A DNA stretch of 64,000 nt from Cyanophora paradoxa. Taxonomy: Eukaryota > Glaucocystophyceae > Cyanophorales > Cyanophoraceae. The stretch covers positions 496,001-560,000 of the forward strand of contig QPMI01000408.1 of assembly GCA_004431415.1 (NCBI GenBank), given 5' to 3'. The notes under the pieces were generated by a model that was not told where the DNA came from, did not search any database, and saw only the letters and a list, made by a program, of their open reading frames with translations. How positions within the stretch are numbered: the first letter of the stretch is position 1; the number at the start of each line of letters is the position of its first letter. Of the stretch, positions 1 through 9,184 are shown piece after piece. A program made the position numbers and the translations under genes.

Positions 1-178
1 CCCCGTCCCCCGCGATGTCCCTGGGGTGCCGGCACGGCCCGCAGAAAGCTGCGAGAGTCAGCGCTCCCGCGCGCGGGGCGCGCGGCTGCCGCTCACCTTT
101 GCTGCAGCGCGTGCAGACGGCCGGGAGGAAATCAGTCGAAGCGCACTGGGCGCACACCCTTCCGATCTCCAGCTCCAT
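1..178 (-). CDS. AN1-type zinc-finger protein, 5' part only
   Basis: N-terminus of a protein with an AN1-type zinc finger, a family linked to ubiquitin and stress responses. Exon 1 (178-97) begins at an ATG and reads MELEIGRVCAQC, then CTRC; a GTGAGC donor at 96 and a CGCAG acceptor join it to exon 2 (48 to the window edge), which reads AFCGPCRHP. Together they give the C-x2-C ... C-x2-C ... C-x2-C-x-H spacing of the AN1 N-terminal half (family knowledge). The phase is consistent (82 nt, one base carried over). The rest lies outside the window, so ZFAND1/2-like versus another AN1 protein cannot be decided. It is divergent from TVP23. Confidence 0.72.
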   Translation of the reverse strand, partial: MELEIGRVCAQCASTDFLPAVCTRCSKGERQPRAPRAGALTLAAFCGPCRHPRDIAGDG

Positions 179-299
179 CGCTATGAGGTGAGCAGCTTGA
201 AGTTCAAGACTTCAAGTGGCGGTCCGGGTACGAAAACCAACAGGCGTCGGCTTGGCAAACGCGTAGGGCAGCTTGCGGCGCGCAGGACAGCGCAGCACG
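179..299. promoter_or_regulatory. Bidirectional promoter region, AN1 gene / TVP23
   Basis: Only 121 bp separate the two divergent start codons, so both promoters and 5' UTRs must lie here or overlap the coding starts. I see no TATA element. The role is inferred from gene layout. Confidence 0.45.
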
Positions 300-1184
300 A
301 TGTCGGCGCAGCCCAGCGGTAACATGGCTCCGGCCGCGGCCGCGCAGCCGGCGGCGCCGTCGAAGTACAAGTACACGGGCAGCCACCCCATCGCGGCGAC
401 ATTCCACGTGCTCTTCAAGGCCTCTGCGCTGTTCATGTACATGTTCTCCTCCCTCTTCACCGACAGCTTTGTAACCAACTTTGTTATCATCACCCTTCTT
501 CTCGCGTTCGACTTCTGGACAGTAAAGGTTCGCGCACCACCGTGCATTGTCGGAGAAGCGCTTAGCTTGCCCCTACGGACCGAAGCCATATGAAGCGCTC
601 GCGCCGTCTGACCGCCCGCCCCGCGCTCGCCCGCCGGCGCCGCCACCGCGCGGCCTGGCTGCAGGCGGGTGAATGCACAAGCGCTCTGACCGTTCGACCG
701 CGCAGAACGTCACGGGCCGCTTGTTAGTCGGCCTGAGGTGGTGGAACGAGGTCAAGGAAGACGGCAGCAACGAGTGGATCTTCGAGTCGGCAGGGGTGCG
801 CTCGGCGCCAGCTAGCATCCGTTTCCATCTTATAGCTCTCCGATGCCCACAGGAAACGAAGACGATCAGCTCGTCGGACAAGACCATCTTCTGGGGCGCC
901 CTCCTCATCGCCCCCGGCCTCTGGGGCCTGTTCGCCTTCACGTGCCTGTTTACATTCAAGTTCCAATGGCTCACTGTGGTCATCCTGGCGCTCGTCCTGA
1001 ACTGCGCCAATGTCGTCGGCTATGTGAAGTGCAACAAAGGTCCGTTCTCCTTTTCTTCTCTTTCCCGAAACGAGTCCTCTGTTACGTTGACTGACTACTC
1101 TCTGCAGACGCGAAGAAGAAGGTCCAGCAAGGTCTGGCGACCGCGTCTCTCACAGCGCTAACAGGATGGTTCTCGCGTTCGTAG
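300..1184 (+). CDS. TVP23: TVP23/FAM18 family Golgi membrane protein
   Basis: Small multi-pass Golgi/TGN membrane protein involved in vesicle traffic (family knowledge). Four exons: 300-527, 706-795, 853-1039 and 1108-1184, all GT-AG with matching phases. The product is about 193 aa, close to the family's usual length. Family signatures are the N-terminal SKYKYTGSHPIAATFHVLFK, a hydrophobic helix around FVTNFVIITLLLAFDFWTVK, the motif GLRWWNEVKEDGSNEW, and two further helices around IFWGALLIAPGLWGLFAF and LTVVILALVLNCANVVGY. The ATG at 300 is chosen because the translation aligns with the family from there. Introns are 178, 57 and 68 nt. Confidence 0.93.
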
Positions 1185-1591
1185 CTGTAGGTAGAAACCG
1201 CCCCTCCATTCGCGTTCCTCTTCCTTCCTTTCCTCCTGCACTATATTTTTGTCGATCAGCAGCCCTTTGAATATTCTCGTCGATCCGAATTCGAAGCCCT
1301 TCGCACGCCGTGCCGCCCACACATCGGCCTTAAGCTTACAGCATCTAGCGCAGCCAGCATGGACGGGAATTGTCAGTGCGCGGCCTGGCCGTGCGCGCTG
1401 AACTGGAGAACGCCGAGTCGTGCTGCACTGTGCGGCTGCTATCTGGTTGACATAGAACTCCCGTGCCACAGAGCGCCACGGCGTGCGAGGCCGGCACATG
1501 CATGCTCCCCGTGGACAGTTCAAGGACCGCACACTGGTACGCACGAAGACCCTAGTTACTAGTTTATTGCTACAAAGGACATTCAAGCTTT
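1185..1591. other. Convergent intergenic region
   Basis: About 400 bp between the 3' ends of TVP23 and the minus-strand Ala-rich gene. It presumably holds both 3' UTRs and polyadenylation signals. I see no conserved coding exon, RNA gene or repeat. Confidence 0.5.
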
Positions 1592-2311
1592 TCACTTGAA
1601 CTTGCTCGAGAAGCCCGAGCCAGCGCTGCCCATCTGAGCGGTTGAAAATAAGTGACGCACGGCGGATGCGCGGAACGAGAGCAGAAGAGCGAACCTTCTG
1701 GGCCTGGCCGGCGGTCTGGGCGGCCTTCTCCTTCGCCTTGGCGAGGACGATCTCGCGGATGCAGTCGATGTCAAGGAGGAACGCGAAGCAGCCCATCTGG
1801 GACTTCGCCGCCTTGATGAGCGCCTCCTCGGCCGCCTTCTCTGTAAACCGAAGACGTCAGACCGCGAGCGCGAAAGCTGGGTTGAGCTGGCGACACCCAT
1901 CCCTTCACTACTTCGTTTAGCGTCGAACCACACGGGGCACGCCTCGAGGCGATCATAGATAGCTTTCTAGATCGACGATTCCATCGAAGCTAGGCGTCAC
2001 AAGCATGACGCTGCCGGACAAGCATGCGGGGTGGTCGGGCCGTTGGGCCGTTAGAGTGCAATGCGGTCCGGAGGACGGAACTCACAGCCACGCATCTTAG
2101 GTGATTATTCTCTTTCGAAGTAGCGCAGCTCGCGGAGAATCCGGAAATGTCGAAAAGCCTCGAAAGCCCGGTTTTAGGTTCGGGGAAATGCTATCGGCCG
2201 GCCCGGGTCCCACGATGGAGAAAACGCACCAGCCGCGGACTGGATCTTGCCCTGGGCCGCGCCCATGGCCGCACCGCCCGCCGCGCCGCCGATGTTGGGA
2301 CGGTTGAACAT
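1592..2311 (-). CDS. Small Ala-rich protein of unknown function (89 aa)
   Basis: Unrecognised. Three exons on the minus strand (2311-2230, 1840-1695, 1633-1592) join in phase to 89 codons plus stop. The protein starts MFNRPNIGGAAGGAAMGAAQ and has a Lys/Ala-rich amphipathic middle that includes QMGCFAFLLDIDCIREIV and AKAKEKAAQTAGQAQK. It ends GSAGSGFSSKFK. The first intron is long for this window (389 nt) and could hide a further exon. The Gly/Ala-rich head followed by a helix is compatible with a small membrane-associated or organellar protein, but nothing identifies it. The supporting evidence is the clean splice sites and phase agreement. Confidence 0.5.
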
Positions 2312-2527
2312 GGCTGTGAACTGGGCGGGCCGGAATCGCGTCAGCGCGAGTGACAAAGTGTCCGAGAGGGTCGAGCGAACGTCAGAACGCACGTTCTCGG
2401 AAAAGTACGAGTCTGCGAAGGGGTACAAACGCTCGTCGCCGGAAAGCGACGTACCCGCTCGAGCCGTTGTCGATCCGAGAGAGCCAGCAGCGGCAGCCTC
2501 AGAGGCTCCACCGGCCACTTCTGGATC

Positions 2528-3841
2528 ATGCCCGGGCTTCCAATTATCGAGCTTGGTGACCCGATTCCCAAGTTGGTCGCGCACAAGGAGTTCGAGCCAG
2601 ATTCCGTGGAGGATGGCCAGCTGACACCTAGAGAGAGGCACGGACTACACGGGCAGCTCCAGGTGCGCCGCGCAGCACTCGCTCGGAGCTCGGAGGCGCC
2701 AGGGGTCCGATTCGGCGACCTGACGAGCGCGCGCGCACGCCAGATTCAGCTCTTTTCCGGAAAGGGCTTCGAGGGCACGAACAGTGAGCACCCCCCCGCG
2801 CGCATGAGACGCGAATCGGCCACGCGGCGCTAGTAGTCCCTCGTGCCCGGTACCGGGCCTGCCGGCTCTCGCGCGCATGCGTACGCTCCCTCCCTCCCAC
2901 ACATTCGGCTTCCGCAGATGCAGTCGTGCTGTTCAGCGTCGGAGAGGAGCAGGCGGAGACGCCTTACACGCGGCGGGACCCTCACACCGGGCTCTTCTCC
3001 TTCAACCAGGAGCACGCGTTTGAGATTGAGCCTTTCTCGTACCCGAAGATATTTATCAAGGTTTACGACAGTGACAGGAGGAAACGCATCGGTTCGCTGC
3101 CGCGCCGCCTCGCTGATTCTCGAAATTGATCCGCTGATCACATCGCACACATTGCAGGAGCGATCAAGATGGGATACGTGCGGATGGCGGCGCGAAGCCC
3201 GCCGGAATCGGAGCTGTGGGTGAGCGTCGCCACGCCGGCTTCGCGGCGCCGCGAGGCGGGCGACTCGGCGGGCCCCGTCTCCGGAGATCTCCACGTCCGC
3301 GTCCGCTTCCTCCACTCCCGTGCGCGCGCGTACCCCGCCGAGATCCGATTCGCGTACCCCGTCGCCCTCCGACCCGGCCCTGCAGCGGACTCGGAGGGGT
3401 TCGTCGCCTCTTCGCCCCAGTTCGCCACGCCGCCCCGGGGTCCCCGGCGCTCTCGCAGCTGCGGTCGCGGCGGCCGGCGGGAGGGCGACCCCCGGACGCG
3501 GGCCCCTCCTCTCGACCCCCTCAAAGGAATGGGGCTCCCCGGCGGCCCCGACCACGCGATCCTTCACCGACCGGCGCGCCTCCGCCTCCGCCTCCAACGG
3601 CGGCGGCTGGCTGGCGCGCATCGGGCTGAAGTGCATACCCGACTCCTGGAGCTGCTGGGAGGATCAGTGCGTCTTCTGGGAGAAGCGGCGGGCGGGCGGG
3701 GAGTACGCGAATCCGACGCCGCTCCCCGCCATCACCGTCTCCCCGACGGGTACCCCCCGCTCCGTCTCCCTCGGCTCGGCGCCCTCCTTCTCCTCGTCCG
3801 CCCCCCTCGTCACCCGCACCGGAAACCGGATCGTCCTCTGA
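2528..3841 (+). CDS. C2-domain protein, paralogue A
   Basis: Upstream member of a tandem pair. Exons 2528-2662, 2744-2783, 2918-3091 and 3158 onward have consistent phases and the same intron positions as paralogue B. The joined N-terminus reads GQLTPRERHGLHGQLQ, then IQLFSGKGFEGTN, LFSVGEEQAETPYTRRDPHT, YPKIFIKVYDSD and ESELWVSVATP, ending with LHVRVRF. This is the alternating beta-strand pattern of a C2-like (lipid/Ca-binding) sandwich. After the domain the frame aligning with paralogue B breaks. The conserved C-terminal motif CIPDSWSCWEDQC is in another frame and ends at 3841. An unrecognised intron, or a frameshift around 3430-3560, is needed, so the gene may be damaged. The start is the ATG at 2528. 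Confidence 0.55.
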
Positions 3842-4606
3842 CCGCGCGCCCCCGAACTCCAGCTTGCCCAGATAGCGCGCTCAAGCGCGCCGCGCAGCGA
3901 ACCTCGACTCATGCCCAGGGCTCAATCCAGCACTGGTGTACGATCGATATGCTAGCTATAGCTATTCGATAGAGATTTCATTATACTTCTGTTCGCAGAT
4001 ATTGCATTATTCCATCGGCGCCACGGCCGCGGGCCGCGCCCGATGCATATGCTTTGTTAGTTTGTAATATTTATTGTGCAGACGTCGACTTTGCGCACGC
4101 GCATGCAGTTGAGATGTGTCGACGTCCGGCATGCGCATGCCATGATGTCGACGCGGAAACGCGCGCGCGCGTACGCAGCGCTTGGCCGCGCCGGGCGCCT
4201 GCAGCTGCAGCTGTGCGCACGTGCACCATGATTATGATTGGATCAGCGCTAGCGCTAGCTAGATCTGCGCATATGCATGCGCATGCGCATGCCGCGGCCG
4301 CGGCCGGCCGCGGGCGCCTGCGCACGCAGCAGCTGCCGCAGTGCGCCTCAGGGCCTCGCGCGCGCTCCGGCGCGGACCGCGCCGGCGCCTTCAAGGCTTA
4401 AGCTTGCGCATGCATGCATATGCAATTGACGGCGAGGGAGTGGCGGCCCCGGCCCGGCGGCGGACTCGGGAGCGTTGGAACGTTGGGGGTACGTCCACTC
4501 TAGCAAGTTGATAGCTAGAGACGTTATCGATCGGTGACGCAGCAGACACACCAGCGAGCACATATAAACAGAACCAGCGCGCGGAACAGCGTGGCTGCTA
4601 GGGCGC
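3842..4606. other. Intergenic region rich in GCATGC/ATGCAT palindromes
   Basis: 765 bp between the C2 paralogues. It is dense in short palindromes (GCATGC, TGCATGCA, GCTAGC, AGCGCTAGCGCTAGCT) with runs of alternating purine/pyrimidine. A TATA-like CATATAAAC lies at about 4561-4569, some 40 bp before the start of paralogue B. No coding exon is supported. Confidence 0.4.
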
Positions 4607-6681
4607 ATGCCGGCGCATGCCGGCGCCGGCTACGAACACATCCAGCACAAGGAGTTCGCGCTCGATTTCTCGCAGGATGGTCAGCTGACGCCCAGAGAGA
4701 GGCACGGGCTTCACGGGCAGCTCCAGGTGCGCCCTGCGGGCTCGGCGGTCGGGTCCGCGACGAGTCTCGAGAGTTCACTGCAGCTCGGCGCTTGGCAGGT
4801 CGAGCTTTTCTCGGGCAAGGGATTCGAAGGCACGAAACGTGAGCACATGCCTCGCAGAATCACTAGCAGCCGCGCTGCGCCCAGCCGCTCAGCTGTAGCT
4901 AACTTAGTATACGTAGTAACTAGTACTCAAGCTAACGCCGGGCCCGCAACCTGCCTTGCAACCCTTCCATGCACAGCCAACCCTTTCTCCGAGGCACTCA
5001 TTCGGCTTCCGCAGATGCAGTCGTGCTGTTCAGCGTCGGGGAAGACCTGGCGGAGACTCCCGTCGCGCGGCGGGACCCTCGCACCGGGCTCTTCGAATTC
5101 TCCTTCAACCAGGAGCACGCTTTCGAGATTGAGCCCTTCTCGTACCCGAAAATACTGCTCAAGGTGTACGACTGCGACAACAGCAAGCGAGTCGGTGCGC
5201 CGCCGCGCCGCGGCTTTGGATTATGGAATTTGATCCGCTCGCGGCGCCGCGTCGCAGGGGCGATTAAGATGAGCTATAACGGGATGGCGGTGCGAAGCCC
5301 GCCGGAATCGGAGGTGTGGGTGAGCGTCGCTACGCCGGCTGCGCGGCGCCACGAGGTGGGCCCCGTCTCCGGAGAGCTCCACGTCCGCGTCCGCTTCGCC
5401 CACCACCGTGCGTGTACCCCCGCTCGAGCCTCGCGTACCCCCGCCGCCATCCGACCCGGCCGTGCAGCGGACTCGAGCGGATTCGTACCCTATGCGCCCC
5501 AGTTCAGCATGCGCACGCCGGCCCCCGCGCCCCGCGGGCCGGCCCCCGCGTCCCTGCGGTGGCGGCGCTCGAGCTCGGGAGGCCCAGGGGCACGGGAGCC
5601 CCTCCTCACGAGCCCCACCCGCGGCCGGGATCCCTTTCCCGCGAGTCCTTCGCCCGGCCGCGATCCCTTTCCTTCGAGCTCGAGCACTCCGACCGTTCGC
5701 GGTCTCTTCCCTTCAAGCCCCCCACCCGGCCGCGACCCCTTCCCCTCGAGCCCCACGCCCAGCCGCGAGCCCCTTCTCGCGAGCCCCACGCCCAGCCGCG
5801 AGCCCCTTCTCGCGAGCCCCACGCCCAGCCGCGGCCGCGACCGCGAGGCCCTCTCCACAAGCCCACCGGTACCTTCGCCCGGCCATGGCCACGAGGGCCC
5901 CCCCATGGCCACGAGCCCCGCGCCCGATCCCCGTCCCCAAGGGCCTCTCTTTGCGGGCCCCGCGCCGGCGCCGCCCTTCGCGATATCGATCCCCGCGAAG
6001 GAGCGGGGCGCCCCGGCGCCGGCGCCCGCGGCACCGGCTCCGGAGCAGTGGGGCCCCCGGAGCCTCCCTGTAGCTATAGCGCCGGAGCAGGGCCCTCCAC
6101 TCGCGAAGCAGTGGGGCCCCCCGGAGGCCGCGGCCCCGGGTGCACGATCCGTCGCCGCCCGCCGCGCCGCCGCCGCCGCCTCCAGGGGCGGCGGCGGGTT
6201 GGCGGCGTGCTTCACGCTCAGCTGCAAGGTGCCCGACTCCTGGACCTGCTGGCACTACTTCTGGCAGACGGGGCAGGCGGCCCCGGGCGGCCCCGGCCCG
6301 TCCGCCGAGCCCGCTGGCTCCGAGCCCACGCCCCTACCCCCCTCCGGACCCCCCACGGGCTCCCCTACCCCGCGCTCGGACTCCGGCTCCCTCGGCTCTG
6401 TCCCCTCCTTCTCCTCGTGCGCGTACCCCGCCATCGAGCCCCCCACCCTCGCCCTTTCCTTTGTTTTCGTGACCGTCCTCGCAGCGGGGCGCATCTGGTC
6501 AGGTGATCGGCGTCCGAGGCTCCGGATCCCAATGATCTATAGCTATACTAGTTTATTCGTGTTGATTGAAGTCGTCCATGATCACAGTCCTCATGCCTTG
6601 CATATGCATGTAGTGCAACATTGTAGCCTAGTAGTACTAGTGCAAAACGCAGTGCAAACGTTGACCGCTTTTCACTACTAG
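4607..6681 (+). CDS. C2-domain protein with Pro/Ser repeat tail, paralogue B
   Basis: Four exons: 4607-4726, 4799-4838, 5015-5194 and 5258-6681. They join in phase to about 587 aa. Residues 1-170 repeat the C2-like domain of paralogue A (GQLTPRERHGLHGQLQ, VELFSGKGFEGTK, VLFSVGEDLAETPVARRDP, ILLKVYDCDNSKR, GELHVRVRF). A long Pro/Ser/Arg region follows, with imperfect repeats of the type TPSREPLLASP and PGRDPFPSS. A Cys/Trp motif, CKVPDSWTCWHYFW, matches paralogue A. The last 100 residues include a hydrophobic stretch (PTLALSFVFVTVLA) that could be a membrane anchor. Function is unknown; C2 domains generally bind membranes or partners. The intron at the end of exon 1 lies within the first C2 strand in both copies. 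Confidence 0.6.
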
Positions 6682-6977
6682 CCCAGTAGTCTAGTCACTG
6701 AGTGTTGCAGTACGGAAGTGTTTGAATTTCCTGTGACCTTTACGCAAATTAGTGCAAATTTTCCTTGCAACTGAAAACTGTACATGCATGATGTATTGTA
6801 GTACATGCATGATGTATTGTAGTACAGTATACGTATGTACCGTAGTAGGCGTGTTTCAAATCACAATATTTTGATCATGATCGAGCCTCGTGGCGTGCCT
6901 GTTTGTATCAGGGACTAACGTGTGCAACCCCCCCCCCCGGTATACGTCAATTCAAACTCGGCGGCAAATTTTTGAAC
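6682..6977. other. Intergenic region with a 21-bp direct duplication
   Basis: AT-richer than its surroundings. A 21-bp unit beginning ACATGCATGATG is repeated head to tail at 6782-6802 and 6803-6823. A C-run (about 6931-6939) lies 40 bp upstream of the next start codon. No gene is seen. Confidence 0.4.
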
Positions 6978-7510
6978 ATGGCGGCACCGGCGGCACCCGC
7001 GGCGGGCTCCGTGCCCGCGGGAGAAATCGAACGTGTCGTGATCCACAGGAAGGGCAGCCCGGATGCGCCGCCTGTGCATTTCAAGCCGGACATGCTCAAC
7101 GCCCGCCCCGTTGACGTTGTCCTGCGGCTGCTCAAGACGACTGTGTTTCAGAATCTGGACGCCGAGAACATGGAATTCGTGCTCGAGAAGCGCCACGACG
7201 GCACGTCGGAGGAGCTCGAAGACATCAGCCTCCTGTGCTCCACCTCGGGCTGGAAGACGGGCAAGCAGGGCGTCTACTACACGGCAATGGGTGCGCGTGC
7301 TCACGCTAACCGCCGCCCGCGCTAACCGCTCGGCGCGCAGACGACCAGCCCGAGGTCGCCGCGCCGGCCGAGCCCGCCCAACGGGCGGCCACCTTCGGGG
7401 TCCGGTTTAGCGGCCGCTCCAGTCAGGGCCTTGCGGACGCGGTCGCGAGCTCGGGGCGCGGTGCGCTCGCAATCGCCGCCATGTCGATTCAAATTTTGGC
7501 GCCCAACTGA
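6978..7510 (+). CDS. Protein of unknown function (160 aa)
   Basis: Unrecognised. Two exons, 6978-7290 and 7341-7510, are joined by a 50-nt GTGCG...CGCAG intron, one base carried over. The N-terminus is Ala-rich (MAAPAAPAAGSVPAGEIERV), followed by a compact mixed region with VVLRLLKTTVFQNLDAENM and a segment ending GWKTGKQGVYYTA. The C-terminus is low in complexity (GRGALAIAAMSIQILAPN). The middle looks like a folded domain of about 90 residues with no motif I can assign. Its last ~100 bp overlap, on the other strand, the end of the RING-H2 reading frame, so one of the two 3' ends may be shorter than modelled. Confidence 0.55.
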
Positions 7511-8159
7511 CATTCAAATTTTCAAATTTTGGCGCCCAATTTTGGCGATAAGTCCATCGCCGTCCAGGCTGCCTGCGGTAGTCTGGAGGGGGGAGAGGGG
7601 GTGCTTGAGACTGAGAACCTGCGCCCGCATCTACTGCCTCCGCAATGATTAAAGCCTCCGTTGCCTGAAGGCCGACGTCATCGTGGAAGTGCTGGTTGCA
7701 CTCCTTGAACTCAGCCTCGGAGATGGTCTTCACTCTCTCACCGCTGAGCCTTGCCACAGTGCGGATATCCATGCGACTGTAAAGAGATCAGAAAGGGTAC
7801 TGTCACAGGGGGTGGGTGGGGGGGGGGGCGGGATTAGTATGTACCACTCAGGACAGGACGGCCTCCCGTGCTTCAGCAGGTCCATGATGCAGGATTCATG
7901 GAACTTGTGGGAACAGATCTTCCCCTCGCTGTCGGCCACCGTCACAGGGAGCCCTCTCTCAGGATCCTGGACTGAGCTCAAACAGACTGAGCAGGTTGCA
8001 TTGATCCCGATCAGAAGATCAACAGCCTCCTTGTCCTCCTTCGAAATTGATGCACGTGCTCTGCACGTTCACGACTGTCAGCAAAAACATCTGCTATGCA
8101 GCAGCATCTGCAGACCTCAGCTCCTGTATAGCGCCCTCGGACAAGTCCATAGCCGCCAT
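7407..8159 (-). CDS. RING-H2 finger protein, probable E3 ubiquitin ligase
   Basis: Minus strand. From the ATG at 8159 (MAAMDLSEGAIQEL) an intron (GTCTGC...GTGCAG) leads to an exon with KEDKEAVDLLIGINATCSVC, then CSHKFHESC. A second intron (GTACAT...TTACAG) joins SCPE to RMDIRTVARLSGERVK. Splicing itself creates the last RING cysteine (TG+T), giving C-x2-C ... C-x-H-x2-H-x2-C ... C-P-x-C, a RING-H2 arrangement. Such domains recruit E2 enzymes (family knowledge). Downstream is an acidic helix, FKECNQHFHDDVGLQATEAL, then a tail with WAPKFE twice. Coding-like sequence just upstream (LPPTEEELAEM) suggests the true start may be further 5'. The substrate is unknown. Confidence 0.62.
7494..7548. promoter_or_regulatory. 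Three clustered TTTTGGCGCC motifs (E2F-like)
   Basis: TTTTGGCGCCC occurs at 7494-7504 and 7527-7537, and a partial copy TTTTGGCGA at 7540-7548. The element matches the E2F/DP consensus TTTSSCGC (established knowledge). Its position at overlapping 3' ends is odd for a promoter, so function is uncertain. It may simply encode the WAPKFE repeat of the RING protein. Confidence 0.3.
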
Positions 8160-8404
8160 CTCGGCTAACTCCTCCTCCGTGGGGGGCAGAGAACTTCTTC
8201 AGCAGGAGCGGGCGTGGGCGGCACAGGATCGACCCTAGGGGCGCCGCACGACTGTAAGAGATTGGTACAACTGTTGTGCAGCAGCAGAGCACGCACTCGA
8301 CTGGAACGAAGAACAGGAACACGGGCACACGGCCAGGCACATCCGGCGACGCAGCCGGCGCGGGTGGCGCCGCCTCCTCAGCCTTGTTTTCAGTTAGCTC
8401 TGAT

Positions 8405-8941
8405 TCATTCCTGTACAGGTATCATCAGCGCGGATGGCGACGGATCGCGGGCAACGCACGTCGCAGTGACCGTTGCACTAAGGGCGATCGGCTCCGGCGA
8501 CGGGGCGAGGGGGGAGTGCGGAGCGCAATCGTGCACGTCAACGGTCGCTTTCTGAGGCGGGCTGCAGCTGATGGCGGTGGCTGGCGCTGGCTGCTGGCTG
8601 GCGTCGACGTCTTGGTCGGCGGGCTGCGCAGCGAACAGCTGTCTGCAGGTGCTGTCCTCAACAGCTGTCTTAGCTATGAGGTCCTCGGGTGGCGCCGGCG
8701 GCTGCGGCTTCGGCGCCGGCGGCTGCGGCAGGTGGCGTCCCGCTGCGGCTTCGGCGCGCGCTCCGGCAAGCCTGGCGGGAGCATTACGATCGCCGGAGTC
8801 GCGGAAGGGCCCACGGCTGCGTGGCGAAAGCGCGCACGCAAGCGCGTCTGCATCGGCCGCGCTTCCCCCTCTTCTTGAGCCCCGTGCGCCCCATCGAGTC
8901 CTTGCGCTCGTCCCCGCACCTGCAGGCATTTGGAAACTCAC
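8405..8941 (-). other. Possible upstream Ala/Pro-rich coding exon of the RING gene
   Basis: An uninterrupted minus-strand frame rich in Ala/Pro/Ser (for example QPADQDVDASQQPAPATAI) lies just upstream of the RING exons and ends near a possible GTACAG donor at about 8410. I could not find a phase-consistent path from it to the RING exons, so it may be a separate exon or a GC-rich chance frame. Confidence 0.22.
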
Positions 8942-9184
8942 TCGAGCTGCAGGTATTGTCGGGGAGCTGCTCGCATCTAGGCTGGCTGCAGCCGAGGTGA
9001 AGCTTGAAGGTAGTTCTGTCTCTGGATGTTCATCCCGAGCTCTAGGCCTAGGTCAATGTCACTTTGCTGTATGTGGATGTTTCCATTTCCTTTCCCGCCC
9101 AGTGCGAGCAGGAGAGAGCGTTTCATTAGACATAGCCAGAGCTAGCTATATCAAGCTAGGGCTAGAGGGCCGCTAGAGGGCTAG

